In this document: in pieces, positions 7,661 through 15,953 of the stretch
Layout: the number at the start of each line of letters is the position of its first letter
Numbering within the stretch: position 1 is the first letter of the stretch
Source: CAVQNQ01 sp963714205
Lineage (GTDB): Bacteria; Acidobacteriota; Terriglobia; Bryobacterales; Bryobacteraceae
DNA length: 64,000 nucleotides
Direction: 5' to 3'
Assembly: GCA_963714205.1 (NCBI GenBank)
Contig: CAVQNQ010000006.1
Span: 248,001 to 312,000 of the forward strand
Made by a program: the position numbers and the translations under genes
The notes under the pieces: model-generated
Databases searched by the model: none
Seen by the model: the letters and a program-made list of their open reading frames with translations, nothing else
Told to the model about the DNA's origin: nothing

Positions 7661-9468
7661 AGGTGATATCCGGCATTAATCCGCCTTTCCATATGATCGC
7701 GGATCACGGACTGAATCGCGCTATTGTCGAAAATCCCCGTGGCCTCCACCGCCTCCGGCGTCAGCGTGTCCAGCAGCAGCCCGCGCAGGACTCCGCGGAA
7801 CCAGTCGTGCGTCGGAATGTCGAACCCCGATTTCTTCCGCCGCAGCACGCATTCCGGCAGCTTCCCGCGCATCAGCTCCTTCAGAATGTACTTCTGCTTG
7901 GTGCCGCGAATCTTTAGTCCGGCCGGCAGCCCCGCCGCGAATTCCACGATGCGATGGTCCAAAAACGGCGGCCGCACCTCCAGCGAGTGCGCCATGCTCA
8001 TCCGGTCGGTCTTGTAAAGGATGTCGTCCGGCAGGTAATAGTTCTGGTCTACCCGCAGGTAGCGCTCCACGCCCCTGACTTCCAGGCCCAGCCGCTCCAC
8101 CAGCGCGCGCACTCCCTCACCGTTCCATCCCGGCCGGATCCGCCGGTGCTGCGCCGGCGAAAACGTCCCGTTCCAGAAAAAGTGCGCTTCGTCGGGATGG
8201 AGCCAGCTCCCCTCGATCCAGCGCTTCAGCTTGTATTCCAGGCTGATCTTCTCGTCCGAGACCGGAACGAACCGGTCCAGCGCCCCTCGCATGAATCGCC
8301 GCAAACTGCCCGGCGCCAGCCGGAACGGCCGCGCCAGCCGGTCCGCCTGATAGGTCAGGTATCCGCCAAACAGTTCATCCGCGCCTTCGCCCGAAAGCGC
8401 CACGGTCACGTGCCGCCGGCTCATACGCGCCAGGTACCACACCGGCAGCGCGCCCGCGTCCGCGCTCGGCTCGTCCGAATAATAAGCGAACTCCTCGATC
8501 GCGCTCTGCAGCTCCCCGTCCGGGTTCAGCTCGAACTCGTGGTGGTCCGTGCCATATATCTTCGCGACCTCGCGAAAGTACCGGCTCTCATCGAAGCTGC
8601 GTCCCGGAAACCCCACCGAAAAGGTCTTCAGCCTCCCAATCGAGGCCTCCGCCGCGTAGTGCAGAATTGTCGAGGAATCGATTCCCCCGGAAGCCCACAT
8701 GCCCAGCGGCACGTCCGCCACCAGGTGTTCGCGAACCGCGTCCGTCAGCAGCCCGTCCAGTTCTTCTTTCGCCTCTTCGAGGCCCCGCCGGCGCGGCTCG
8801 GCCTCCAGCTTCCACCAGGGTTCCAGCCACATCCGCCCGTCCCGCCATTCCAGCAGGTGCCCCGGCGGAACCTTGCGCAGGCCCTCGATCAGCGTCTCGG
8901 GACCGGGAACGTAGTTCAATTCCAGGTAACGGTCCAGTGCCGCCACATCCAGCCTCCGCGGCACCTGCGGGTGTTCCAGGATGGCCTTCAGCTCCGAGCC
9001 GAAGTACACATCCGCGCCGTGCTGGTAATAGTACAGCGGCTTGATGCCCATGCGGTCCCGCGCCAGCACCAGGCGATGGCGCGATTCGCTCCACAGCGCC
9101 ACCCCGAACATGCCGCGCATGCGCCGGAAACAGGCCGTATCCCATTGCCGGAAGGCGTGCAGCACGGTCTCCGTGTCGCACTGCGAGTGGAACCGGTGGC
9201 CCAGTCGCTCGAGTTCAGCGCGGATCTCCCCGTGATTATATATCTCGCCGTTGAACGCGATCGCCGCATCGCCATCGTCGCTCACGATGGGCTGGTTGCC
9301 GCCGTCCAGGTCGATGATCTTCAGCCGAACCGCGCACAGCGTCGCAAGATTGCCTTCGAATACTCCGCTCTGATCGGGACCCCGATGGTACAGAGCTTCG
9401 ATGATGTGCCGGGCTACGCCGTTGTCACCCCGTCCCCAAGGACGTGTAAATCCCGCGATACCACACAT
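7552..9468 (-). CDS. asnB: asparagine synthetase-type glutamine amidotransferase
   Basis: This 638-residue protein starts MCGIAGF, so Cys2 is the Ntn-type glutaminase nucleophile after Met removal. The N-terminal glutaminase domain has YHRGPD and FNGEIYNH. The C-terminal synthetase domain has the PP-loop SGGIDSS and SGEGADELFGGY. It would make asparagine from aspartate, ATP and glutamine, or amidate a sugar or peptide in envelope synthesis, since many such paralogs sit in polysaccharide loci. Its overlap with a membrane glycosyltransferase gene favours a glycan role. The gene symbol reflects family only. Confidence 0.88.
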   Translation of the reverse strand: MCGIAGFTRPWGRGDNGVARHIIEALYHRGPDQSGVFEGNLATLCAVRLKIIDLDGGNQPIVSDDGDAAIAFNGEIYNHGEIRAELERLGHRFHSQCDTETVLHAFRQWDTACFRRMRGMFGVALWSESRHRLVLARDRMGIKPLYYYQHGADVYFGSELKAILEHPQVPRRLDVAALDRYLELNYVPGPETLIEGLRKVPPGHLLEWRDGRMWLEPWWKLEAEPRRRGLEEAKEELDGLLTDAVREHLVADVPLGMWASGGIDSSTILHYAAEASIGRLKTFSVGFPGRSFDESRYFREVAKIYGTDHHEFELNPDGELQSAIEEFAYYSDEPSADAGALPVWYLARMSRRHVTVALSGEGADELFGGYLTYQADRLARPFRLAPGSLRRFMRGALDRFVPVSDEKISLEYKLKRWIEGSWLHPDEAHFFWNGTFSPAQHRRIRPGWNGEGVRALVERLGLEVRGVERYLRVDQNYYLPDDILYKTDRMSMAHSLEVRPPFLDHRIVEFAAGLPAGLKIRGTKQKYILKELMRGKLPECVLRRKKSGFDIPTHDWFRGVLRGLLLDTLTPEAVEATGIFDNSAIQSVIRDHMERRINAGYHLWGLLTLFLWIKRWRVETLPAEEIAVPVPARVLAAN

Positions 9469-9614
9469 TTAGAACCAATCCCCGAACCCCGTTCGACATA
9501 TTTGCTGCTTCCACTTTTTACGTGGATTGTGTAGAATATATCACAAAACAGGAAAACGGATCTAGAGTTCCATTTTAATTTTTGGGGCGGTTCCGGTTGA
9601 ATTCCTGCCCGGCT

Positions 9615-10112
9615 TCAGGCCGCCGGGTAGGCTTCGCTTTTCACGGGGCGCGTGGTCACCTTCGGTTCCGGACGAATGATATCGATGCTGCCCTTGAAAT
9701 AGGCCCCATCGTCGATGCTGATGCCCGCGGCTTTGATATCGCCCACCAGGCTGCCCTGTTCCCGGATGGCGATCTTCTCCAATACCTCCACATTGCCGTG
9801 CACGGCTCCGAATATCACCACTTCCCGCGCTTTGATATTCGCGCGCACCTTGCCGTTGGACCCGACCGTGAGCAGGCTGTAAGATTCCAGCGACCCCTCC
9901 ACTTCTCCGTCCACCAGCAATTCCTCGCGCGTGCTGATCTCGCCTTTGATGTTCATCGAAGAGCCGATTATGGCTGCCTGGCGCACCTGCGGCGCAGGGA
10001 CCGGGGGAGCGGGCGCGGCCACCGGCGGCGGGGCTGCCGCGGGAGCTGCATTCGGCCTCGCCTCCGTTTGCGGTCTGGGGGCGATGTTCTCGTCTTTGCT
10101 TTTATTCCACAC
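9615..10112 (-). CDS. bactofilin (polymer-forming cytoskeletal protein)
   Basis: The start is a GTG at 10112 (VWNKSKDENIAPRP), with GGAG seven bases upstream; a longer reading to 10214 adds residues that do not belong. The 165-residue protein has a Pro/Ala-rich flexible N-terminus (about residues 10-45) followed by the DUF583 right-handed beta-helix repeats (SSMNIKGEIST, ELLVDGEVEGSLES, VRANIKAREVVIFGAVHGNVE). Bactofilins self-assemble without nucleotide into filaments on the inner membrane and organise local cell-wall or polar functions. It is divergent from a membrane-anchored pseudokinase-SPOR gene, which may share its regulatory region. Confidence 0.9.
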   Translation of the reverse strand: MWNKSKDENIAPRPQTEARPNAAPAAAPPPVAAPAPPVPAPQVRQAAIIGSSMNIKGEISTREELLVDGEVEGSLESYSLLTVGSNGKVRANIKAREVVIFGAVHGNVEVLEKIAIREQGSLVGDIKAAGISIDDGAYFKGSIDIIRPEPKVTTRPVKSEAYPAA

Positions 10113-10336
10113 GTGGATTCTCCGATCGCTGGTCTTTCGAGCGTAAAAGAGCCGAACAAAATTGCACTCCGAGGGCCACACCCCGCGGAGGCCGGACCTG
10201 GAACATTTCTGCAAGTAAATGTATCGTTCGGCTCGGTTTCGCGTAACTTTTACGTGTCCGTTTTTCCACGATTGGCCGTAACATGGAAGAAAGAACCCGC
10301 AGAGGAATTTTCAGATCCGAGCCACGGGATTCGTCT

Positions 10337-11392
10337 ATGACTCATCCACTCGATCGCTTCACCGGCGTGTCTCTGGCGGGCAAGTACCGCCTGGAAGAGT
10401 GCGTGGCGGCCGATGGAGCGGCCGCCTTTTTTCCTACCTCCTACGGTCCGCGGCGGCAACGGGCCTTGCTGAAACTGCTCCCCGAAGATTGCCCCGCCGC
10501 CGGACGGCAGCTCGAACGCTGGCGCCGCGCGGCGCTGCTATCCCATCCCAACCTGCTGGCGCTCGTCGATTGCGGCCGCGCGGGCGCGCCCTCCCAGCCC
10601 AACGACGGGAGTTTTCTTTACGCCCTCTTCGAGTACCCCGATGAAACCCTCGCCGGCGCCCTGGAACACCGCCCGCTCACCGAAGAGGAAGCCCGCGGCG
10701 TCTTTCAATCCGTCTCCGCCGCCCTGCGCTATATCCACTCGCAGTCTCTGGTGCACGGCGCCGTCGATGCCGGGCACATCGTGGCGGTGGGTGACCTCGT
10801 CAAGTTAACCAGCGACACGATCCGCGAGCCCGGGCCGGACGCCTCTCCAGCCGGCGATCTGCGGGCTCTCGAGGGCTTGTTGCCGCGGCCCGAGCCTGCG
10901 CCGCCCGCGGCCGATCCCCCGCCCGTTCCCCAGTCCGACGCCCCGCCATCCTACCGCACTCCCCGATGGACCTATGCCGGCCTGGCGGCGCCCGTGGTGG
11001 CCCTCGTGGCCGTGCTGCTGGCCCGCACACCGGTCCCACGCGATCCCGATCCCATTCCCATTGAAAAGCCCGCCCCTCCGCCGGCAGCCCCGCCGCATCC
11101 GGCCGCGGCTCCCGCCGTTGCGCCCGCCGCCGCGCCGGATGCCCACCGCGTGTGGCGCGTCGTCGCCTACACCTACGGCACGCTTCGCGACGCCGATCGC
11201 CAGGCCCGCCGTATTAACGAGAAGTGGCCGGCATTCCGCGCCGCGGTCTTCGCGCCTAAAGGCCGCGGCCAGGGACCTTTCTACGTGGCGCTGGGCGGAC
11301 GCATGACGCGGCCCGAAGCCCAGCGCCTCGAGCGCACCGCCCGCGCCAGCGGCTTGCCGCGCGATACCTTCGTCCGCAATTACGCGGAATAA
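10337..11392 (+). CDS. membrane pseudokinase with C-terminal SPOR-like domain
   Basis: From the ATG at 10337 the product has 351 residues; an in-frame ATG at 10283 is also possible. Residues about 5-160 follow the Hanks-type kinase fold. The VAIK lysine is kept (ALLKLL), but the catalytic HRD loop reads HGAVD and no DFG motif is seen (KLTSD instead), so catalysis is unlikely. A proline-rich stretch, one membrane helix (YAGLAAPVVALVAVLLA), a second Pro/Ala-rich linker and a C-terminal SPOR-like domain (WRVVAYTYGTLRDADRQA to the end) follow. SPOR domains bind denuded peptidoglycan. A role in envelope or division sensing is inferred. Its end overlaps the convergent diguanylate cyclase by 13 bases. 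Confidence 0.72.
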   Translation: MTHPLDRFTGVSLAGKYRLEECVAADGAAAFFPTSYGPRRQRALLKLLPEDCPAAGRQLERWRRAALLSHPNLLALVDCGRAGAPSQPNDGSFLYALFEYPDETLAGALEHRPLTEEEARGVFQSVSAALRYIHSQSLVHGAVDAGHIVAVGDLVKLTSDTIREPGPDASPAGDLRALEGLLPRPEPAPPAADPPPVPQSDAPPSYRTPRWTYAGLAAPVVALVAVLLARTPVPRDPDPIPIEKPAPPPAAPPHPAAAPAVAPAAAPDAHRVWRVVAYTYGTLRDADRQARRINEKWPAFRAAVFAPKGRGQGPFYVALGGRMTRPEAQRLERTARASGLPRDTFVRNYAE

Positions 11393-12410
11393 TCAGGTTT
11401 CCCCGGCGCGCGTTTGTCTTCGTACATGGCGGCATCGGCGCGCTCCACCACGGTGGCAAGTGTGTCGCCCGGCTGGCAGGCCGCCACGCCGATAGCCCCC
11501 TTCACGCGCGCCCGGCGCCCGCCCTTTTTCGCGTCCAGCGCATAAATGCCGAAAGCCCATTTGCGGATCCGTTCGATATACGACTCGGCTTCCGCGGCCG
11601 TCCCGTCCAGCACCACGATGAATTCGTCGCCGCCCCACCGGCCCACCACATTACCACCCGGAACACCGCCTTCAACTCCTCGGCGAACTGCTTGAGAACC
11701 CGGTCGCCGGCCAGGTGGCCATGGCAATCGTTGATCTGCTTGAACCCATTCAGGTCGATCAGGATCACCGAGAAACCCTGGCCGCTCTCGATGCGGCGCT
11801 CGATCGAGCGCTCCACCTTGCGCCGGTTCTCGAGGCCGGTGAGCGGATCGCTGGCGGCCTGGCGCTCGGCGGCATCCAGGCGCACCTGGTACTTGTTGAC
11901 TTCGTGGCTCAAACGCGCTACTGTCTCCCGGTTTTCCGCGGCCATCTTCTCCACGCAGCCCTTGAGCGCCACGGCGCTCTCCAGTAGCGAGGCGCGCATG
12001 CGGTTCATGTCCTCGAGGCTGGCAATCGTCCGCAGCCGTTCGGTAAATTCTTGAAACTGGGAGCTGTACTCGTGGTCGCGCCGGCCCAATGCTTCGGCCG
12101 TCCGCGCCAGCACGAGCATGATCTCCTTCACCTCGCCGGTTTGCTGGCTGAAGCGCTCGGCGGCGCTGTCGCCCCACCGTCCGATCTCCTCTTCGACCTC
12201 CGCGCCGGTGCTCTCGACCAGGGTGGGAGTCAACTCGCCCGCCAGGCGTTGTTGCAGGTTATCCAGGCCCTCTCGCAGAGCGGCGCCGGCGGGCGGACAC
12301 GTTCGCGCGCCTACCTCGCCGATGGCGCCCAGAGCTTCACGGTAGGCGCGTACGAGCGCTTGTAAGTTCTCTTCTGCCTTGGACTCGATCAATCGCTTGA
12401 TGGAGATCAC
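11380..12410 (-). pseudogene. diguanylate cyclase, frameshifted just before the GGDEF motif
   Basis: The first frame starts at 12410 (MISIKRLIESKAEENLQ) and gives an N-terminal helical region and the start of the GGDEF domain (SDPLTGLENRR, LIDLNGFKQINDCHGH). Near 11657-11659 (CCC on the plus strand) the frame breaks; the next frame continues with NVVGRWGGDEFIVVLDG and runs to a stop at 11380. Adding one G to the GGG run restores VFRGGNVVGRWGGDEF and one continuous protein of about 342 residues. The intact enzyme would make cyclic di-GMP from two GTP. All motifs are conserved on both sides, so this is either a very recent mutation or a consensus error. Confidence 0.85.
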
Positions 12411-12512
12411 ACGTATTGCTCATCGGCCCAATCGGGAAAATGTTCAGGGTCCGCGCCCCCGCGCCCCCCAACGAAAGCGCGCCGGAGCCGCCTGTTATGA
12501 TGGGGCAAACGG

Positions 12513-13259
12513 ATGAGCTTCCTGCGGTCGCTGTGCTTCTCGACTCCCCTGATCGCGCTCTCGACCATCGTCATGGGCACGCTCTCCCTGATCGCTTCCT
12601 TTTTCGATCCCAGCGGCAATTCGCAACACCGCATCGCGCGCCTGTGGGCCCGCAGCCTGCTGGCGGTCAGCTTTATCCGGGTGCGCGTCGAGGGCCTCGA
12701 AAAGCTGGATCCCCGGGGAAGCTACGTGCTGGTCTCCAACCACACCAGCTTCATGGATATCCCGGCGCTGCTCGCGAATCTGCCGCCGCAGTTTCGCTTC
12801 TTCGCCAAGCAGGGGCTGTTCCAGATCCCCTTTTTGGGGACGCATCTGAAACGGGCGGGCCATCTTCCGGTGGATCGCTCCAGCGTGCGCGCCTCGCTGA
12901 GGAGCATGAGCGAGGGCGCGCGCGTGATCGCGGAGCGCCACGTTTCAGTCCTGTTGTTCCCCGAAGGCGGCCGCGCGCCCGAGGGCCTGCGCGAGTTCAA
13001 GGAAGGCGCGGCCTATATCGCCATCAAAGCGGGCGTGCCGGCCGTGCCCATCGCCATCCTGGGGATGCGCCCGCTGCTGCCCATGGGTTCGATCCACATC
13101 CGCCGGGGGACGGCGCGGGTGCGGGTGGGCGATCCCATCCCCACGGCGAGCCTTAAGCTGGCCGACCGCGAGCGGCTCACCGCCCGCTTGCGCCGCGAGG
13201 TGGCGGCCCTGCTGGCGGACGAGGCGCCGTCGCCGTTGCCAGAGCGAACGCTACGATAG
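12513..13259 (+). CDS. plsC: 1-acyl-sn-glycerol-3-phosphate acyltransferase
   Basis: This 248-residue enzyme has the HX4D motif (SNHTSFMDIPAL) near residue 75, the substrate-binding GTHLKRAG block, FPEGGRAP and a later VPVAI-like strand (VPAVPIAILG). It would acylate lysophosphatidic acid to phosphatidic acid at the inner membrane. The N-terminus has one or two hydrophobic segments. GGGGC lies seven bases upstream of the ATG. The gene runs into the convergent YkgJ-like gene with an 83-base coding overlap. Confidence 0.9.
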   Translation: MSFLRSLCFSTPLIALSTIVMGTLSLIASFFDPSGNSQHRIARLWARSLLAVSFIRVRVEGLEKLDPRGSYVLVSNHTSFMDIPALLANLPPQFRFFAKQGLFQIPFLGTHLKRAGHLPVDRSSVRASLRSMSEGARVIAERHVSVLLFPEGGRAPEGLREFKEGAAYIAIKAGVPAVPIAILGMRPLLPMGSIHIRRGTARVRVGDPIPTASLKLADRERLTARLRREVAALLADEAPSPLPERTLR

Positions 13260-13827
13260 TCTGGCCGCGCGCCCCCGTGGCGGCCCCGAGTTCCTCGATC
13301 AGCGCGTCCTCGAGGCGGTTTGGGTCCATTTCCACCGCGCAGGCGGCGATCTCCTCGTCGGTGGCCCCTCGATAGCATAGCTCGCATACGCCCAGATCCT
13401 GCGAATCGTGACGCAGGGCCGGGCCGAAAGAGCGGCATGTGATAGGGCGCGCCGCGTAGAGGTCGCAAGCGCCCGTCTCGGGATCGAGGGCTGGACAGGG
13501 TTCATCTTCCGCCAGGGTGGCGAAGCGTTCATCGGCCGTTTCATTCTCATCCAGTACACCGGTAGCCGGATCGCCGGGGAACTCGGGCCGCAGCCGGGCT
13601 ACGGATTCGCGCGCGCGATCCCGCACGCGGGCGCCGCGCGCCGGATCGCTCGCCTCCAGATCCGCCAGCCCCCGGCGCAGCCGCAGGGCATCCAGTTGAG
13701 TAATGGGAAACGGGCCCAAGCAGCACTCCGTGCACCCCAGGCGGCACACCAGCCACGCGCCGCTCTTGCGCGCGGCCTCGGCCAGAGCGGCATCGACGAT
13801 TTGGACGAGATCGGCATCGGCCGGCAT
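13177..13827 (-). CDS. YkgJ-family cysteine cluster protein
   Basis: This 216-residue protein has the family's metal-binding cysteine pattern: CRLGCTECCLGPFPIT near residue 28, CPALDPETGACDLY in the middle and RPITCRSFG, plus CELC. Such proteins probably bind zinc or an Fe-S cluster; the reaction is unknown. The last 27 codons lie antisense to the end of plsC. A GGGAGG and a nearer CAGGGAT precede the ATG. The Ala/Pro-rich tail at the overlap may be dispensable. Confidence 0.8.
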   Translation of the reverse strand: MPADADLVQIVDAALAEAARKSGAWLVCRLGCTECCLGPFPITQLDALRLRRGLADLEASDPARGARVRDRARESVARLRPEFPGDPATGVLDENETADERFATLAEDEPCPALDPETGACDLYAARPITCRSFGPALRHDSQDLGVCELCYRGATDEEIAACAVEMDPNRLEDALIEELGAATGARGQTIVAFALATATAPRPPAGPPPRGASGR

Positions 13828-13855
13828 ATCCCTGGGCCTCCCTCGAGGATAGCGC

Positions 13856-14200
13856 TCAGCGGAGAGCCGGGCTGAACCTCACGGTTTGTACCAAATGCGC
13901 CCGGCGTTCGGCGCCATCCGCGTCGCAAATCACCACGTATCTGCGGCTTACGGAGAACTTCACGGGGGCGGGGGTCTCCAACTCCAGCGGCTGATCGAGC
14001 ACCACCAGATAGTGCGCGGAGCCTCCCCGGACGCGGTACAAGTACCGGTTGCTCGAGCGGCGGTCCCCGGCGGGCAGGGTCCTGCGCGAAACCAGCACGC
14101 CCTCCTGCCAGCGCCGTTCGTCGGAGGGAGCGGTCGACTGTCCTGCCGCTCGCGCGATGCCCGCGGCGGCCAGGCAAATAATGGCGTCCCGACGGTCCAT
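13856..14200 (-). CDS. small secreted protein of unknown function
   Basis: This 114-residue protein starts MDRRDAIICLAAAGIARAAG, a signal-peptide-like N-terminus with a double arginine. The rest is beta-rich and basic (RYLYRVRGG, HYLVVLDQPLELE, RRYVVICDADG). The start at 14200 has GCGGGGC seven bases upstream; longer in-frame starts add unsupported sequence. It lies 28 bases after the YkgJ-like gene and may share a transcript with it in the order 14200 to 13177. No family is recognised. Confidence 0.6.
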   Translation of the reverse strand: MDRRDAIICLAAAGIARAAGQSTAPSDERRWQEGVLVSRRTLPAGDRRSSNRYLYRVRGGSAHYLVVLDQPLELETPAPVKFSVSRRYVVICDADGAERRAHLVQTVRFSPALR

Positions 14201-14370
14201 AACAGCCCCGCTCGCATCATACGCCCGATTGGGACACGGCGGTATTAAATTCTGCGCGCGATCACACGACGCGCCCCGAAAAACCCCGCACGTCTCGATT
14301 GTATGCGTAAAAACATACACCCAGCCACTCGTGCGGTATCGCGCATCCCCTGTTGATATGATGAGTTCAA

Positions 14371-15468
14371 GTGTCACCCACCCCTGGGCGTATCTACTCG
14401 ATCGATGTACTCCGCGGCATCGCCATGTTCTGGCTGATCGGTGGGACCGAACTGGTGTGGGGCCTGGTGTCCCTGGCTCCCCGGCGGTTCGCCGACGCCT
14501 TTGCTCCGCAACTGCAACACGCGCCGTGGGTGGGCTTTCACTTCTACGACCTGGGATTTCCATCATTCCTCGCACTGGTCGGCATCTCGATCGCGCTTTC
14601 GATGGCCCGCTACACCGAAAAGGGGAACCGCCCGGCCGCGGTCTACGGGCGCATCTTGCGCCGTTTGGTCCTGCTCTTCGTTCTCGGCCTGGTGTATAAC
14701 GGATTCTTCCACCACCCATGGCACGAGCTCCGCGTGGCCGGCGTACTGCAACGTATCGGCATCTGCTACGCGGCCGCCGCCCTGGTGGTTCTCCACTTCA
14801 AGCCACGCGGCCAGGCCGTGATCGCCGCTGCTTTGCTGCTGGGATATTGGGCCCTCATGGCCCTGGTGCCGGTCCCGGGCGTCGGCGCGGGCATCCTGAC
14901 GCCGGCGGGAAACCTGGCAGGCTACGTGGATCGTCACCTGTTACCCCAGCCGATGTGCTGCTACACTTTCGGCGATAGCTGTGGCATCCTTTCGACCATT
15001 CCGGCGATCGCCACGGTGCTGATCGGCGCGCTGGCGGGAGCCTGGTTGCGCGCCGCCGGTACGGCCGGGCATAGGATTTCCGGCCTGGTGCTGGCCGGTG
15101 TGATCTCGCTTGCGGCGGGCGAGGCATGGGGGCATTGGTTCCCCGTCATCAAACACCTGTGGACCAGTTCCTATGTCTTGGTGTCGGCCGGGATAGGCCT
15201 GCTCGTTTTGGCCTTCTTCTACTGGCTGATCGACGCGCGCGGGTACCGGCGATGGGCGTTCTTCTTCGTGGTGATCGGGGCCAATGCCATTCTCCTCTAT
15301 GTGCTCAGCAGCCAACTGAGCATCATGATGCTGGTGCGATACCTCGGATACGGAGACGGTCAGCGCCTCGGCATGTTCTGGCAGACCGGCCTGCACGCCT
15401 TCGACCTCGCCTGGGCGTGGCTGCTCGTCTGGTTCCTGTACCGCAAGAAGATCTTCCTGCGGGTATAA
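14371..15468 (+). CDS. COG4299/NagX-type membrane acyltransferase (HGSNAT-like)
   Basis: This 365-residue polytopic protein starts with GTG at 14371 and YSIDVLRGIAMFWLIGG, the typical first helix of COG4299/DUF5009 proteins related to heparan-alpha-glucosaminide N-acetyltransferase. FHFYDLGFPSFLALVGISIAL, GVLQRIGICYA and GDSCGILSTIPAIATVLIGALAG follow, with about ten membrane helices in all. Family members are thought to carry acetyl groups across the membrane to amino sugars such as glucosamine from cell wall or polysaccharide. Substrate here is unknown. GATGAG lies upstream of the start. Confidence 0.82.
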   Translation: MSPTPGRIYSIDVLRGIAMFWLIGGTELVWGLVSLAPRRFADAFAPQLQHAPWVGFHFYDLGFPSFLALVGISIALSMARYTEKGNRPAAVYGRILRRLVLLFVLGLVYNGFFHHPWHELRVAGVLQRIGICYAAAALVVLHFKPRGQAVIAAALLLGYWALMALVPVPGVGAGILTPAGNLAGYVDRHLLPQPMCCYTFGDSCGILSTIPAIATVLIGALAGAWLRAAGTAGHRISGLVLAGVISLAAGEAWGHWFPVIKHLWTSSYVLVSAGIGLLVLAFFYWLIDARGYRRWAFFFVVIGANAILLYVLSSQLSIMMLVRYLGYGDGQRLGMFWQTGLHAFDLAWAWLLVWFLYRKKIFLRV

Positions 15469-15514
15469 GGGATCCGGCCTTGAATTCGCCACGCGTTCGT
15501 CCGATAAGATCTTC

Positions 15515-15928
15515 ATGGCAACGGCGACGGTGGTTCTTTTTCCCTGGCGGGATGCGTATAGCGTGGGAATTGTGCAGATCGATAACCAGCACAAACAACT
15601 GATCGGCCTGATCAACAGCCTGCACGCGGCCATGCGCGAAGGCGATGCCGCCAGCGTGCAGACCAAGATCATGGACGAACTGGCGCGCTACACCTGGAGC
15701 CACTTCGCTTTCGAGGAGTCCCTGCTGCACCGGCATAACTACTCCGGGCTGGCCGCCCACGCGCAAGAACACCAGCGGATGGTAGCCCAGGTCGCGGACA
15801 TGCGGGAGAGCTTGCGCACTGGCAAATTGACGGCCACCCTGGGGCTGATGCAGTTCCTCAAGGAGTGGCTGTCCGGCCACATCCTGGAGCGCGATCAGGC
15901 TTACGCCCGCGAATTGAAAGGCCTCTGA
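15515..15928 (+). CDS. bacteriohemerythrin
   Basis: This 137-residue protein shows the complete di-iron ligand set of hemerythrins: the first His in QIDNQHKQL, HFAFEE with His and Glu, AHAQEHQRM, and the C-terminal HILERDQ with His and Asp. It would bind O2 reversibly at a non-heme di-iron site in the cytoplasm, for oxygen sensing, storage or delivery. It stands alone, 46 bases after the acyltransferase gene on the same strand. Confidence 0.92.
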   Translation: MATATVVLFPWRDAYSVGIVQIDNQHKQLIGLINSLHAAMREGDAASVQTKIMDELARYTWSHFAFEESLLHRHNYSGLAAHAQEHQRMVAQVADMRESLRTGKLTATLGLMQFLKEWLSGHILERDQAYARELKGL

Positions 15929-15953
15929 CGCAGGCTCGCGGCCACACCGGCTT

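Noticed and set aside
7954..9534. Plus-strand 526-codon frame opposite asnB
   Set aside because: It is antisense to a gene with complete asparagine synthetase motifs and has no domain of its own.
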